From the NCBI RefSeq assembly GCF_007830615.1, contig NZ_VLLI01000012.1:124001-188000 (forward strand): 64,000 nt of DNA, in the 5' to 3' direction. Shown here in pieces: positions 1 to 8,505 of the stretch; the first letter of the stretch is position 1; the number at the start of each line of letters is the position of its first letter. The position numbers and the translations under genes are program-made. The DNA comes from Mucilaginibacter frigoritolerans. Lineage in GTDB: Bacteria > Bacteroidota > Bacteroidia > Sphingobacteriales > Sphingobacteriaceae. Below the pieces are notes generated by a model, which ran no database searches, had not been told where the DNA came from, and was given only the letters and a program-made list of their open reading frames with translations.

Positions 1-270
1 GCAATCATTTACGCTTTTCGGATCAGGACCGGGATGTGGGATTTCTGTAACGGTAACTTTTGCACCCCGTTTTAAAATATACTCCAGAAATTTCATCATA
101 TGATTACGCTCCTCACTTGAATGACGGAACATAAAATTGGCAATACCCTCGTAACCTTTATCACTAGCCCAAGCTGCATAAGCCAAATAAATTTGGGCAT
201 TATGTGCTTCGTTAGTCATTTGCTGATTAAGTGCCTTAGCAAGGGTATCAGATAACCTGTTAGTGTCCAT
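1..270 (-). CDS. Ferritin, N-terminal 90 residues (gene leaves the window)
   Basis: Iron-storage protein of the non-haem ferritin family, which oxidises Fe(II) and stores it in a 24-mer cage in the cytosol. Only the first 90 codons are present; the reading frame is open to base 1. The start is the ATG whose complement ends at 270. Ferroxidase ligands fall at the family spacing: Glu21, Tyr28, Glu54 and His57 in the stretch SSEERNHMMKF. The remaining helices, including the second half of the centre, lie outside the window. Identification rests on these residues and the helix pattern; I consider it secure. Confidence 0.9.
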   Translation of the reverse strand, partial: MDTNRLSDTLAKALNQQMTNEAHNAQIYLAYAAWASDKGYEGIANFMFRHSSEERNHMMKFLEYILKRGAKVTVTEIPHPGPDPKSVNDC

Positions 271-344
271 AAATAAATGTTTATTGCTAAACCATCAGAA
301 CACAAAAAAGTTTGAAAAATTGAAGTAACGAATTATTACGGCGC

Positions 345-686
345 TTATTTATAAGCGGAGATATAAGTGGTTTTTATGGTAAGCACAAAAGTTTTACCTA
401 CACTTATTTTTACATTTTTATCCTGCAAAATAGCCTTTACAGCCTCATCAGATCTTAATACTTCAAAAAGGTCACGCGCTACGGGTGAACCACCTACACT
501 GTTTAACAACTTGCCATTTTCCATGGTTAAACTAAAGATATAGCCTGATTTACCACGGTCACCAGCAGATTCGAAATCCTGAATATTCAGCTTAAATTGT
601 TGTTCTTCATTTAAACTTTTCTTTAAGTGTAAACGGATAACGGGCAGGTACCTTTTCCAGGTAGTTAAGTATTGTCTTTCTTCCAT
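345..686 (-). CDS. Conserved hypothetical protein, 113 aa
   Basis: Small soluble protein with no signal peptide or membrane segment. I do not recognise the family. It begins METY-free with charged residues (MEERQYLTTWKRYLP) and contains a GDRGKSGY stretch near residue 43 and an alternating beta-like C-terminus ending TYISAYK. It lies 75 bases downstream of the ferritin start and on the same strand, but as ferritin is transcribed away from it, the two could be cotranscribed with this gene first. ATG start at 686. Length and codon use look like a real gene; function unknown. Confidence 0.6.
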   Translation of the reverse strand: MEERQYLTTWKRYLPVIRLHLKKSLNEEQQFKLNIQDFESAGDRGKSGYIFSLTMENGKLLNSVGGSPVARDLFEVLRSDEAVKAILQDKNVKISVGKTFVLTIKTTYISAYK

Positions 687-967
687 CTGAGCCTGTAAAA
701 GTAGGATAATAAAAGCATCTATTAGTAAAACGTTTACTAATAACAGTTAATTATTTAAAAATGAGTAAAATAACTTATTTCAAACTATAGGAAAATGAAA
801 GTTTTTACAAAATCGAGAACTTTTAATCAATTCAATTGTCGTAATATACCAGCAAGATTGGCTTAACTCCCCCTTTTATTGTGAGTTAAACCAAGGTAAA
901 TTAGTACATAAATAATGGATTGATTAATAACCAAATCCGGAATTAAGAATCAATAATATTTACTGAT

Positions 968-1351
968 ATGTTTAAAGACATCAAAGCAATTAGTGGTTTT
1001 TCGGTCAATGACCTGCAAAAAGCCAAAGAGTTTTATCACCATAAGCTTGGGATAGCGCTTTCTGAAGAAAAGATGGGTATTTTAAAATTACATTTTAATG
1101 GAGGGGGTACGGTTATTATTTATCCAAAGCCTAACCATGAGCCTGCCACTTTTACTATACTTAATTTCCCGGTACCTGATGTAGAGAAAGCAGTTGATGA
1201 GTTAACCACGCTAGGTATTACTTTCGAGCAGTACGGTGAACCCATAAAAACAAATGAAAAGGGAATATTGAAAGGGAATGAAAACGGGCCTGATATTGCC
1301 TGGTTTAAAGACCCGGCAGGTAATATTTTATCCGTATTACAAGAAAGCTGA
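968..1351 (+). CDS. VOC family protein (glyoxalase/bleomycin-resistance fold)
   Basis: 127-residue protein of the vicinal oxygen chelate superfamily. It starts with the typical first beta-strand and helix ([19 protein letters not shown]) and ends with the hallmark [14 protein letters not shown], in which the strand after DPAGN closes the paired beta-alpha-beta-beta-beta units. Such proteins include metal-dependent lyases, dioxygenases and antibiotic-binding proteins; substrate cannot be told from sequence. A second VOC gene follows convergently, only 9 bases away. ATG start at 968. Confidence 0.8.
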   Translation: MFKDIKAISGFSVNDLQKAKEFYHHKLGIALSEEKMGILKLHFNGGGTVIIYPKPNHEPATFTILNFPVPDVEKAVDELTTLGITFEQYGEPIKTNEKGILKGNENGPDIAWFKDPAGNILSVLQES

Positions 1352-1360
1352 TTCAGATTT

Positions 1361-1714
1361 TTATTTTTTTATAGCCTGCCCTACAAACATCAATGTTTTA
1401 GTATGGGGGATAATGATATGCAATTCGCGCATACCGTATTCCCGGTCAAATGGCGCACGCACCTTCATATCATCCAGTTTATCTTTAATACTTTCCCATA
1501 ATTTATCAATTGCATCTACCTCCAGGTAAAACTCCATTTCGCCAATATCAGTACCAGCATTAAGGATGTGAATAGATAGATGATCCTTAAATAAAACGGC
1601 ATAATTATCAGTATTCAAAAAAGGAGTAAAACTAAAAAGCTCCACAAAGAAACGGGATGTTTCCGCAATATTGTACGATGGAATCATCGGGCTTAAATAA
1701 ACTGCTTTATACAT
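1361..1714 (-). CDS. VOC family protein, 117 aa
   Basis: Second vicinal-oxygen-chelate protein, convergent with the gene at 968. Residues 9-31 (MIPSYNIAETSRFFVELFSF) match the first VOC module and the C-terminus (REYGMRELHIIIPHTKTLMFVGQ) the second, with Glu in the ELHI strand in the position of the usual metal ligand. The two VOC proteins are not close duplicates of one another. The gene is divergent from the methyltransferase at 1840 and the gap between them carries an inverted repeat. Substrate unknown. Confidence 0.75.
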   Translation of the reverse strand: MYKAVYLSPMIPSYNIAETSRFFVELFSFTPFLNTDNYAVLFKDHLSIHILNAGTDIGEMEFYLEVDAIDKLWESIKDKLDDMKVRAPFDREYGMRELHIIIPHTKTLMFVGQAIKK

Positions 1715-1771
1715 AATTGCCTTATTTAAGATGATTATTTATTTTGCTTTTTTTATGTTTAACATCGTTTA

Positions 1772-1805
1772 ATTATAGAATGTTTACAATAAAATATTCT
1801 ATAAT
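1772..1805. promoter_or_regulatory. 10-bp inverted repeat in a divergent intergenic region
   Basis: ATTATAGAAT (1772-1781) and its exact complement ATTCTATAAT (1796-1805) are separated by 14 bases, in the gap between the minus-strand VOC gene and the plus-strand methyltransferase. The position between two divergent starts suits an operator controlling both, but no regulator gene is adjacent. A hairpin in an untranslated leader is the alternative. Confidence 0.4.
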
Positions 1806-1839
1806 CTGACGCTATTAAAAATACACAATCTGAATATAA

Positions 1840-2625
1840 ATGGAAGCTATTTATAATACCATTGGTAATGGATATAACTTCACGCGTAAAGCAGATCCGT
1901 ATTTAACCAGCAGGATAATACATTTTTTGCAACCGCAAACTAAAGCTACATATCTTGATATTGGATGCGGAACCGGGAATTACACTATCGCCTTATCAAA
2001 ACATGGCCTAAACATTACAGGTGTTGAACCTTCTGAAACAATGCTCGAGGTAGCCAAAGGTAGAAATAAGCAAGTAAACTGGCTGGCCGGAACAGCAGAA
2101 CAGATCCCGGCTAAAAATGAAGCTTTTAATGGTGCAATTGCCACATTGACTATTCATCATTGGACTGATATTAACCAGGCACTTAAAGAAATATACAGGG
2201 TTACTGATATGAATGGCAAATTTGTGCTGTTTACCGCAACTCCCCAACAAATGCAAGGCTACTGGCTAAACCATTATTTCCCTAATATGATGCAATCATC
2301 AATAAATCAAATGCCAGGTTTAGATATCATCCAAAATGGGTTGCTTAAAGCTGGCTTCAATCATATTATAAAAGAGAAATATTCTGTTCAGGATAACCTG
2401 GAGGATCATTTTTTATACTCAGGAAAACTCAAGCCCTCATTGTATCTTGATAAGGAAATCAGAAACGGAATTTCTTCATTTACAGCGTTAGCGAATGCCA
2501 AAGAAATTGCAGACGGGCTTTCGGAACTGGAAAAGGATATCAGCAACGGTAAATTTGAAGAGATAAAATCCAGATATGAAAATAATTCAGGAGATTATCT
2601 ATTTGTTGTTGCTGAGAAAATTTAG
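1840..2625 (+). CDS. Class I SAM-dependent methyltransferase
   Basis: 261-residue cytosolic methyltransferase. Motif I is YLDIGCGTGNYTIAL near residues 38-52, followed by the acidic loop (TGVEPSETML) that binds the ribose of SAM, and the post-II region NGAIATLTIHHW near 103-114, all typical of the Methyltransf_11 group that includes UbiE-like and small-molecule methylases. The substrate cannot be deduced. It ends 6 bases before the end of the convergent cutC gene. ATG start at 1840. Confidence 0.85.
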   Translation: MEAIYNTIGNGYNFTRKADPYLTSRIIHFLQPQTKATYLDIGCGTGNYTIALSKHGLNITGVEPSETMLEVAKGRNKQVNWLAGTAEQIPAKNEAFNGAIATLTIHHWTDINQALKEIYRVTDMNGKFVLFTATPQQMQGYWLNHYFPNMMQSSINQMPGLDIIQNGLLKAGFNHIIKEKYSVQDNLEDHFLYSGKLKPSLYLDKEIRNGISSFTALANAKEIADGLSELEKDISNGKFEEIKSRYENNSGDYLFVVAEKI

Positions 2626-2631
2626 AGATAA

Positions 2632-3384
2632 TCAGGAATTGGCCATCTTTAAAATTCCCTTAACCCGTTCGGTGTCTGTTACATCTATACTATACTCATC
2701 GGTATAATCACTGCCCATCATAATATGGGTATTTTTATAGCTCATTTTACTTTTTACACGCACGCGCGCTGAGCTATGTACCTCTGTAACGCCAGTGAAT
2801 TTAACCAGGTCGCTCACATTTTTTTCGGCAACGCCACTTCCCGGCATAATTTGTATCCGTCCGGCAGCTTTTTCAACCAGGTGAGCTATGGTATTTACGC
2901 CTTCCATTGCTGTACTTTTACCGCCTGATGTTAAAATGCGTTCGCATCCTAGTTCAATAATATCTTCCAGAGCCTGGTACATATCGGCACACATATCAAA
3001 TGCACGGTGAAAAGTGACCCCGACTCTCCACTGTTTGGCCAGGTTCACTAATTCGGCACATCTTGGTTTATCAACAGTTCCATCCGCATTTAACATACCA
3101 ATTACAATACCATCGCAGCCGGCTTCAATACAATGCCGTACATCGGCCAGCATCACTTCAAATTCTAAATCGGTATATAAAAAATCACCTCCCCGTGGCC
3201 TTATCAAAACATATAACTTGATATGAAGCAGTTTACGGGCCTGTAATATTTCTCCATACGAAGGTGTGGTTCCTCCTTCATACAAATTTTCACAAAGTTC
3301 AACCCGGGCAGCACCACCATCCTGAGCAGCTAAAGCAGAGGTAATGGAATTGGCACAAACTTCAAGCAATACAGTTGACTTCAT
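2632..3384 (-). CDS. cutC: Copper homeostasis protein CutC family
   Basis: CutC-family TIM-barrel protein, 250 residues with the ATG at 3384; a start 10 codons further upstream is possible but adds residues that do not fit the family. Family landmarks: LLEVCANS at the N-terminus, ARVELCENL, LIRPRGGDF near 80, GADGTVD-like GMLNADG, TFHRAFDM, ILTSGG and IMPGSGV. The family was linked to copper tolerance in E. coli, though a direct copper role is disputed. It converges with the methyltransferase upstream in coordinate and has no obvious partner here. Confidence 0.92.
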   Translation of the reverse strand: MKSTVLLEVCANSITSALAAQDGGAARVELCENLYEGGTTPSYGEILQARKLLHIKLYVLIRPRGGDFLYTDLEFEVMLADVRHCIEAGCDGIVIGMLNADGTVDKPRCAELVNLAKQWRVGVTFHRAFDMCADMYQALEDIIELGCERILTSGGKSTAMEGVNTIAHLVEKAAGRIQIMPGSGVAEKNVSDLVKFTGVTEVHSSARVRVKSKMSYKNTHIMMGSDYTDEYSIDVTDTERVKGILKMANS

Positions 3385-3547
3385 TTTCCAAATTAGAGTT
3401 GCAATGTATAACAATAAACCCCCAAACTCATTTGGGCGTAATTTACTGTCTCTTTTACGGTTATTTTATTTCAATAGTTTATAAACTTCTCAGGTCATTC
3501 ATCCTAAAATATCTATAAAACTGAATATCAACCACTTTAATTATTTA

Positions 3548-4555
3548 CTAATAAAAGCTTTTTCCGGGTATTAAAAGATCTTGCTTTGCCGCATTACAAA
3601 CAGCAAATGAAAAGCCTTTTTGAATAGCATATGCACCGTATTCGCCTTTTTTGTTAATGGCCAGGAAACCTACCTGGATATCTTTTGCGGTTTGCGGTTT
3701 CTTTTTAATAATTCGTCTTACTGCTTCTTTACAAGCATCTTCTGGCGAATATCCCTGGCGCATTAATTCAACCACCAAAAAACTGCCTACGTTCCGAATT
3801 ACCTCTTCGCCTACACCTGTTGATGTTGCCCCACCAACTTCATTATCAACATATAAACCGGCGCCAATAATAGGGCTATCGCCTACACGGCCATGCATTT
3901 TAAAGGCCATACCGCTGGTAGTACAAGCTCCGGAGATATTTCCTTTTGCATCCAGTGCCAGCATACCAATAGTATCATGGTTATATTGATTACCGGGAGC
4001 ATGCTGTTTATTCTCGATATTCATCACCGGCGAATATTTGGCAGTTTTAAGCCATTCTTTCCAGGCAGCTTCTGACTCCGGTGTAAGCAATTTTTCTCTT
4101 TTAAAGCCTTGTTCAACCGCAAACTGGGTTGCACCCTCACCTACCAGCATTACGTGCGGTGTTTTATCCATCACCAAACGGGCAACAGATATAGGGTGGG
4201 CTATATCTTCCATTCCGGCAACTGATCCGCAATTACCCAATTCATCCATAATACATGCATCCAGCGTAACGTGACCATCGCGATCAGGGTAACCGGCCCT
4301 ACCTACGGTGTGGTTGCTCATATCGGCTTCAGGTATTCTAACTCCGGCTTCTACTGCATCTACAGCACGCCCTCCTGATGAAAGTGTTTTCCAGGCCTCT
4401 TTATTGGCTACAATCCCAAAATCCCAGGTCGAAATGACTATTGGAAAACCATCTGCCTGGCCCAAAAAAGAAGCCTTTGCTAATGCTGATGATGACAGTG
4501 CTGCCAGTGACGCCCCGGCTGCTGATATTTTTATAAACTTACGGCGGTTATACAT
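3548..4555 (-). CDS. N4-(beta-N-acetylglucosaminyl)-L-asparaginase (glycosylasparaginase), exported
   Basis: Ntn-hydrolase that cleaves the Asn-GlcNAc bond of glycopeptides. The chosen ATG at 4555 gives 335 residues beginning MYNRRKFIKISAAGASLAAL, a twin-arginine signal peptide ending in an Ala-rich region; an ATG 23 codons earlier would bury it. The autoprocessing site is NHDTIGML near residue 185: cleavage before Thr frees the nucleophile, as in Flavobacterium glycosylasparaginase. The substrate-binding HGRVGDSPI and GATSTGVGE segments follow. Placement in the periplasm fits scavenging of glycopeptides by a soil saprophyte. Confidence 0.9.
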   Translation of the reverse strand: MYNRRKFIKISAAGASLAALSSSALAKASFLGQADGFPIVISTWDFGIVANKEAWKTLSSGGRAVDAVEAGVRIPEADMSNHTVGRAGYPDRDGHVTLDACIMDELGNCGSVAGMEDIAHPISVARLVMDKTPHVMLVGEGATQFAVEQGFKREKLLTPESEAAWKEWLKTAKYSPVMNIENKQHAPGNQYNHDTIGMLALDAKGNISGACTTSGMAFKMHGRVGDSPIIGAGLYVDNEVGGATSTGVGEEVIRNVGSFLVVELMRQGYSPEDACKEAVRRIIKKKPQTAKDIQVGFLAINKKGEYGAYAIQKGFSFAVCNAAKQDLLIPGKSFY

Positions 4556-4661
4556 TGGGCTAATATAGAAATTAGCTGCGCAAAACGGAATTTTTGTAAC
4601 TTTATTGATGCATATTTTATTCAAAATCGCCCTGGCAATTGTTACAATGCCAGTTATTTTG

Positions 4662-5048
4662 CTAATGCAATGGATTTACCAAATTAACAATCGAATTTAA
4701 AAAATCAGACCATTGCTCTTTGCTTTCGTCCTTGATAATATTACTTACGTTAGTTGAGGCACAATACGGGCAAACAACATAGGTATTTTCCTCATTAATG
4801 CCATAATGATCCTGTTCGTGTAAATCCCCTTCTGAGGCAAGGATATCTTTACATTTCTGCAGATCGCGTTCAAAAATCTTAAGTTTAACACCACCTACTG
4901 CCTGGTTATAAAGTGGGTTGGCGCCGATGGTATTTTCATCGGCAATAAAACACAGAATACCATTAGCCTCCAGCCGTGTACGCACAATATGCGCCAGCAT
5001 GGGATCATAATAAGATTCAAAAGTGATGATATTATCTTCAGTGTTCAT
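4662..5048 (-). CDS. DUF2007 domain protein with C-terminal zinc-ribbon half
   Basis: 128-residue cytosolic protein. Residues 8-70 match the DUF2007 (putative signal-transducing protein) fold: FESYYDPMLAHIVRTRLEANGI, then a substituted loop and VGGVKLKIFERDLQKCKDIL. A CPYCASTN motif near residue 94 provides two cysteines of a possible zinc site. Function unknown. It is divergent from the WYL regulator at 5108, and the two share a mirrored promoter region, so regulation by that neighbour is plausible. Confidence 0.75.
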   Translation of the reverse strand: MNTEDNIITFESYYDPMLAHIVRTRLEANGILCFIADENTIGANPLYNQAVGGVKLKIFERDLQKCKDILASEGDLHEQDHYGINEENTYVVCPYCASTNVSNIIKDESKEQWSDFLNSIVNLVNPLH

Positions 5049-5050
5049 TT

Positions 5051-5105
5051 AAAGCAAATTAAAAAAAATTAAACGAAAAACTTCATTTTTTATGTAATTT
5101 GCTTT
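5051..5105. promoter_or_regulatory. Mirrored divergent promoters (11-bp inverted repeat)
   Basis: AAAGCAAATTA (5051-5061) and TAATTTGCTTT (5095-5105) form a perfect inverted repeat. Each arm, read toward its gene, is TAATTTGCTTT followed by two bases and the ATG (5048 on minus, 5108 on plus). TAATTTGC resembles the Bacteroidota -7 element shortened by one base. The symmetry means both transcripts would start at or within a few bases of the start codon, or that one dimeric regulator sits on both starts. Confidence 0.5.
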
Positions 5106-5107
5106 GT

Positions 5108-6070
5108 ATGAATCGTATCGACAGAGTCTCCGCTATCTTAATTCAGCTGCAATCGCGCAGGGTTGTTAAAGCAAGTGATATTGCCGAACGTTTCAATATT
5201 AGCCTGCGTACGGTTTATCGTGATGTAAAAACATTGGAAGAAGCAGGCATACCGATTATTGGTGAAGCAGGTGTTGGTTACTCCATTATGGAGGGCTACC
5301 GTTTACCACCTGTAATGTTTACCCGTGAGGAAGCCACCGCATTTTTAACTGCCGAAAAGTTTGTTGAGCAGTGGACCGATGCCTCTACAATGGAGCATCA
5401 TAAATCAGCCATGTATAAGATAAGGGCCATATTAAAAACGGCCGAAAAGAATTTGCTGGAAGAAATTGACAGCAAAATAGAAGTATTAAAAAGCCACAAC
5501 CATATTGACACTGATAATAAAGATCATATCCAAACCCTGCTAAACAGTATTGTTCACAGAAACATTATCAATATTGATTATTTTGCCAATCATAGCCAGG
5601 AACATACAAAAAGGGATATTGAGCCGATAGGTATATTCTTTAAGCATGGCCACTGGCACCTGATTGCTTTTTGCCGCATGCGGAATGATTACCGCGACTT
5701 TAGGGTTGACAGAATAAACTGCATAAAGGTTACCGAAAAGATATTCGACAATAAACATCCTACCCTGAAAGCTTACATAGCTCAAACAGCCAAAGAGCAA
5801 GAGTTAGATCTGGTGGTAATCCGTGTAGAAAAATCGATTTACAGCTACCTGGAATATCAGAAATATTACAGCGGCTTTGTCTCCGAAAAAACAGTGGGCC
5901 ATCAAATTGAAATGACTTTTTTAACCATGTCGTTAGAAGGTTTTTCACGCTGGTTTATGATGTTTGGCGACAAGGCCGAAATTATCAGTCCGGATAGTTT
6001 AAAAGAGCGAGTAAGCAATATAGCCACTGCTATTTCTCAAAAAAATCTTCAATTATCAAATTCCTACTGA
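5108..6070 (+). CDS. YafY-type transcriptional regulator (HTH-11 plus WYL domain)
   Basis: 320-residue DNA-binding regulator. Residues 1-60 form the winged helix: RVVKASDIAERFNISLRTVYRDVKTLEEAGIPI, followed by the wing GEAGVGYSI. The WYL domain runs about residues 150-225 (HKRDIEPIGIFFKHGHWHLIAFCRMRNDYRDFRVDRI), and a WCX-like C-terminal extension ends the protein. WYL domains sense ligands, including nucleic-acid-derived ones, and many members guard stress or defence operons. The ATG at 5108 is preferred to an earlier TTG-like start because the promoter element ends just before it. Confidence 0.9.
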   Translation: MNRIDRVSAILIQLQSRRVVKASDIAERFNISLRTVYRDVKTLEEAGIPIIGEAGVGYSIMEGYRLPPVMFTREEATAFLTAEKFVEQWTDASTMEHHKSAMYKIRAILKTAEKNLLEEIDSKIEVLKSHNHIDTDNKDHIQTLLNSIVHRNIINIDYFANHSQEHTKRDIEPIGIFFKHGHWHLIAFCRMRNDYRDFRVDRINCIKVTEKIFDNKHPTLKAYIAQTAKEQELDLVVIRVEKSIYSYLEYQKYYSGFVSEKTVGHQIEMTFLTMSLEGFSRWFMMFGDKAEIISPDSLKERVSNIATAISQKNLQLSNSY

Positions 6071-6119
6071 CATAGGGCTGTCAATACCATGCGGTTAATT
6101 TGTATAAACAATTACCCGC

Positions 6120-6533
6120 ATGAAGTATTGGATAGTAGTAGTTTCAAAAGATCATATTGCCAACGGTGTTGCCGGAGGCTTTATGCAAGCTAATTATGGC
6201 AAACATGGTCCATTAAAAAGAACGACTGCTAATGATTGGGTGATTTGCTATTCGCCCAAACAAAGTTACGGCGGTGATGAAATATGTCAGTCTTTTACGG
6301 CAATTGGCCAGGTTGCTGATGATCATATTTATCAGCATAAAATGGCCGAAGATTTTATTCCTTACCGCGGAAATATCAATTATCACCCCTGCAAGGAAAC
6401 TCCGATTGCTCCCCTGATTGAACAATTAAACTTTATTACAAACAAAAGCTCATGGGGCTATCAATTCCGCTTTGGCTTTTTTGAAATTCCGGAACAAGAT
6501 TTCAATCTTATCAAATCAAAAATGATTAGTTGA
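6120..6533 (+). CDS. EVE domain protein
   Basis: 137-residue protein made almost entirely of one EVE domain (PUA-like fold that can bind modified bases). It opens with KYWIVVVSKDHIANGVAGGF, includes the WVICYSPK strand around residue 41 and TAIGQVADD near 63, and ends with FRFGFFEIPEQDF. This matches the UPF0310 group. EVE domains occur alone, as here, or fused to restriction enzymes; its role here is not known. It follows the WYL regulator on the same strand with a 49-base gap that itself holds an imperfect inverted repeat (6090-6119). Confidence 0.85.
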   Translation: MKYWIVVVSKDHIANGVAGGFMQANYGKHGPLKRTTANDWVICYSPKQSYGGDEICQSFTAIGQVADDHIYQHKMAEDFIPYRGNINYHPCKETPIAPLIEQLNFITNKSSWGYQFRFGFFEIPEQDFNLIKSKMIS

Positions 6534-6592
6534 GGTTAAAATCAGGAAGAAAAGAATAAACCAACATATACGCTCACTTAATTAACAAAAAA

Positions 6593-7024
6593 ATGGAAAC
6601 ACTCACCTTAAAAACAACCGTCACCTTTAATGAACCTATTGCAAAAGTTTGGCGGGGCATTACCGTTCCTGCCCTGGTAAAAAAATACTTTTTCGGAACT
6701 GATCTAAAATCAGACTTTAAAAAAGGCAGCCGGATAACATTCAATGGTGAATGGGAAGGAAAAACTTATGTTGATGGTGGTATCATACTGGAAATAAATG
6801 CGCCCCAATTATTAAAATACAATTACTGGAGCAGCATGGCCGGTACGGAGGACAAGCCCGAAAACTATGCCGATGTAACCTATCAATTAGCCGAATCAAA
6901 CGGTGTAACCACTTTAACCATTACCCAGGATAATGTCAAAAACCAGCAAGCTTTGGAACATTCGGAACAAAACTGGCACATGATTTTTGACGGATTAAAA
7001 GAACTGCTTAAAACCATATCATAA
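6593..7024 (+). CDS. SRPBCC (AHSA1-like) domain protein
   Basis: 143-residue START-like ligand-binding protein: TFNEPIAKVWRGITVPALVKKYFFG at the N-terminus, GSRITFNGEWEGKTYVDGGIILEINAP in the middle, then LTITQDNVKN and a long C-terminal helix HSEQNWHMIFDGLKELLKTI, the standard AHSA1 order. Such proteins bind hydrophobic ligands or act as Hsp90 cochaperone-like domains. It is immediately followed, with zero spacing, by a GyrI-like gene: the two are a translationally coupled pair. Confidence 0.85.
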   Translation: METLTLKTTVTFNEPIAKVWRGITVPALVKKYFFGTDLKSDFKKGSRITFNGEWEGKTYVDGGIILEINAPQLLKYNYWSSMAGTEDKPENYADVTYQLAESNGVTTLTITQDNVKNQQALEHSEQNWHMIFDGLKELLKTIS

Positions 7025-7492
7025 ATGATTACCAAAATTGAACTAACTAACCTTACCGGGTTTTATGTAACCGGTATTGCTGTTCGTACTACTAACCAAA
7101 ACAACCAATCACAAAAGGATATTGGCGATCTTTGGGCCAGATTTATGGCTGATGATGTAATGAGTCAGATTAACAGCCGTATTTCGGATGATATCTATAG
7201 CGTTTATACTGATTACGAAACTGACCATACTGGTTTTTACACCACCATATTAGGCTGCAAAGTAGTGGCAACTGATCATATTCCAGAAGGTTTTGCAAGT
7301 ATTTTTATTCCGGCGGATAATTACCATGTTTATTATTTAGAGGGCAAATTTCCCAATAAAATAGGTGAAGCCTGGCAGCACATATGGCAAAATGCAAACA
7401 ACCGTAAATACACTGCCGATTTTGACCTTTATACTTTTGATGCCGAAAGCTTTGAAGAAACGGAAGCAAAAATTTACCTGGCAGTAAATTGA
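7025..7492 (+). CDS. GyrI-like / AraC effector-binding domain protein
   Basis: 155-residue stand-alone effector-binding domain. The pattern LTGFYVTGIAVRTTNQN...IGDLWARFM...YTDYETDHTGFYTTILGCKVV and the closing DFDLYTFDAES match the GyrI/SbmC-like fold, which binds small molecules and in some cases protects gyrase or hydrolyses cyclopropanoids. The ATG at 7025 touches the TAA of the SRPBCC gene. No DNA-binding domain is present. Function in this pair is not known. Confidence 0.8.
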   Translation: MITKIELTNLTGFYVTGIAVRTTNQNNQSQKDIGDLWARFMADDVMSQINSRISDDIYSVYTDYETDHTGFYTTILGCKVVATDHIPEGFASIFIPADNYHVYYLEGKFPNKIGEAWQHIWQNANNRKYTADFDLYTFDAESFEETEAKIYLAVN

Positions 7493-7506
7493 CATGTCTT
7501 TCTTAT

Positions 7507-7552
7507 CATGCCTGATCGCAACAAAAAAGATGCTTCATTGCGATCAGGTATG
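7507..7552. terminator. Bidirectional hairpin terminator
   Basis: CCTGATCGCAA (7511-7521) pairs perfectly with TTGCGATCAGG (7538-7548), and four more pairs with one G-T extend it. A-rich DNA before and after would give U tracts in both directions. It lies between the convergent GyrI-like and AraC genes and serves both. Confidence 0.8.
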
Positions 7553-7569
7553 ACAAAAAAATATAAACA

Positions 7570-8490
7570 TCAGTTAAACCGCTGCCTGAATTCCAAAGGC
7601 GAAAGACTTGTTTTTGTCTTGAATAATTTACTGAACGACTGTGGGTGCTCAAAACCTAATTCATAAGCAATTTCGCTTACCGATAACCCGGTGGTAGATA
7701 ATTTCTCTTTTGCTTTATCAATCAACTTTTGATGGATGTGTTGCTGGGTATTAAGACCGGTAAGTGCTTTTAACAAACTACCTAAATAACTTGCAGAAAT
7801 ATTTAATGCCTGGGCAACATATGCTACGGTAGGTAAGCCGTTTTTCACCATTTCATCGCTGTTAAAATAGGAAGAAAGTAAACTTTCTAAACGTGCCAGA
7901 ATTTGATGATGGCTTATTTGCCGGGTAATAAATTGGCGGTCATAAAATCTTTCTGCATGTTTAAGCAGTAACTCTAACTGAGCTATAATAATTTGCTGAC
8001 TGAACTTGTCAATCCTCGACCGGTATTCCTGCTCTATACTTTGTATGAGGCCGACAATAGTTATTTCCTCCTTTTCCGAAAGAAACAACGCTTCATGTAC
8101 AGAGTAATCAAAAAACTCATATTGCTTTATCGTTTTAGCTAAAGATGTATTCCAAAGAAAATCGGGATGGACAAACAACAGCCATCCCGACCTGTTTAAT
8201 ATTGTTCCTTCTCCAACCTCAATCCCAAAAACCTGACCGGGCGAAATAAAAAACATTGTCCCTTCATCAAAATCATATTTTTGCTGACCATATTTCACCT
8301 TGGCATTGAAATTTCTTTTCAGAGAAATAGAATAAAAATCAAAAAACAAACTGGTTATTTCAGCACCACCCATAGTCGTAATAGATTCCATATTGATTAC
8401 ACTTATTAATGGATGCTCCGGTTTAGGGAGGCCCATCAACTGGTGATATTCGCTTATTGTTTTTATCCTATAGGGTTGTGCGCTTGCCAT
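7570..8490 (-). CDS. AraC-family transcriptional regulator
   Basis: 306-residue regulator with an N-terminal cupin-like sensor (KYGQQKYDFDEGTMFFISPGQVFGIEV near 62-88) and a C-terminal double HTH at about 215-305: AYVAQALNISASYLGSLLKAL and VSEIAYELGFEHPQSFSKLFK. It lies 15 bases downstream of the NmrA-type reductase and is probably cotranscribed with it, a common arrangement in which the regulator controls its own oxidoreductase. ATG at 8490. Confidence 0.9.
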   Translation of the reverse strand: MASAQPYRIKTISEYHQLMGLPKPEHPLISVINMESITTMGGAEITSLFFDFYSISLKRNFNAKVKYGQQKYDFDEGTMFFISPGQVFGIEVGEGTILNRSGWLLFVHPDFLWNTSLAKTIKQYEFFDYSVHEALFLSEKEEITIVGLIQSIEQEYRSRIDKFSQQIIIAQLELLLKHAERFYDRQFITRQISHHQILARLESLLSSYFNSDEMVKNGLPTVAYVAQALNISASYLGSLLKALTGLNTQQHIHQKLIDKAKEKLSTTGLSVSEIAYELGFEHPQSFSKLFKTKTSLSPLEFRQRFN

Positions 8491-8505
8491 ATTACAATAT
8501 AACCA

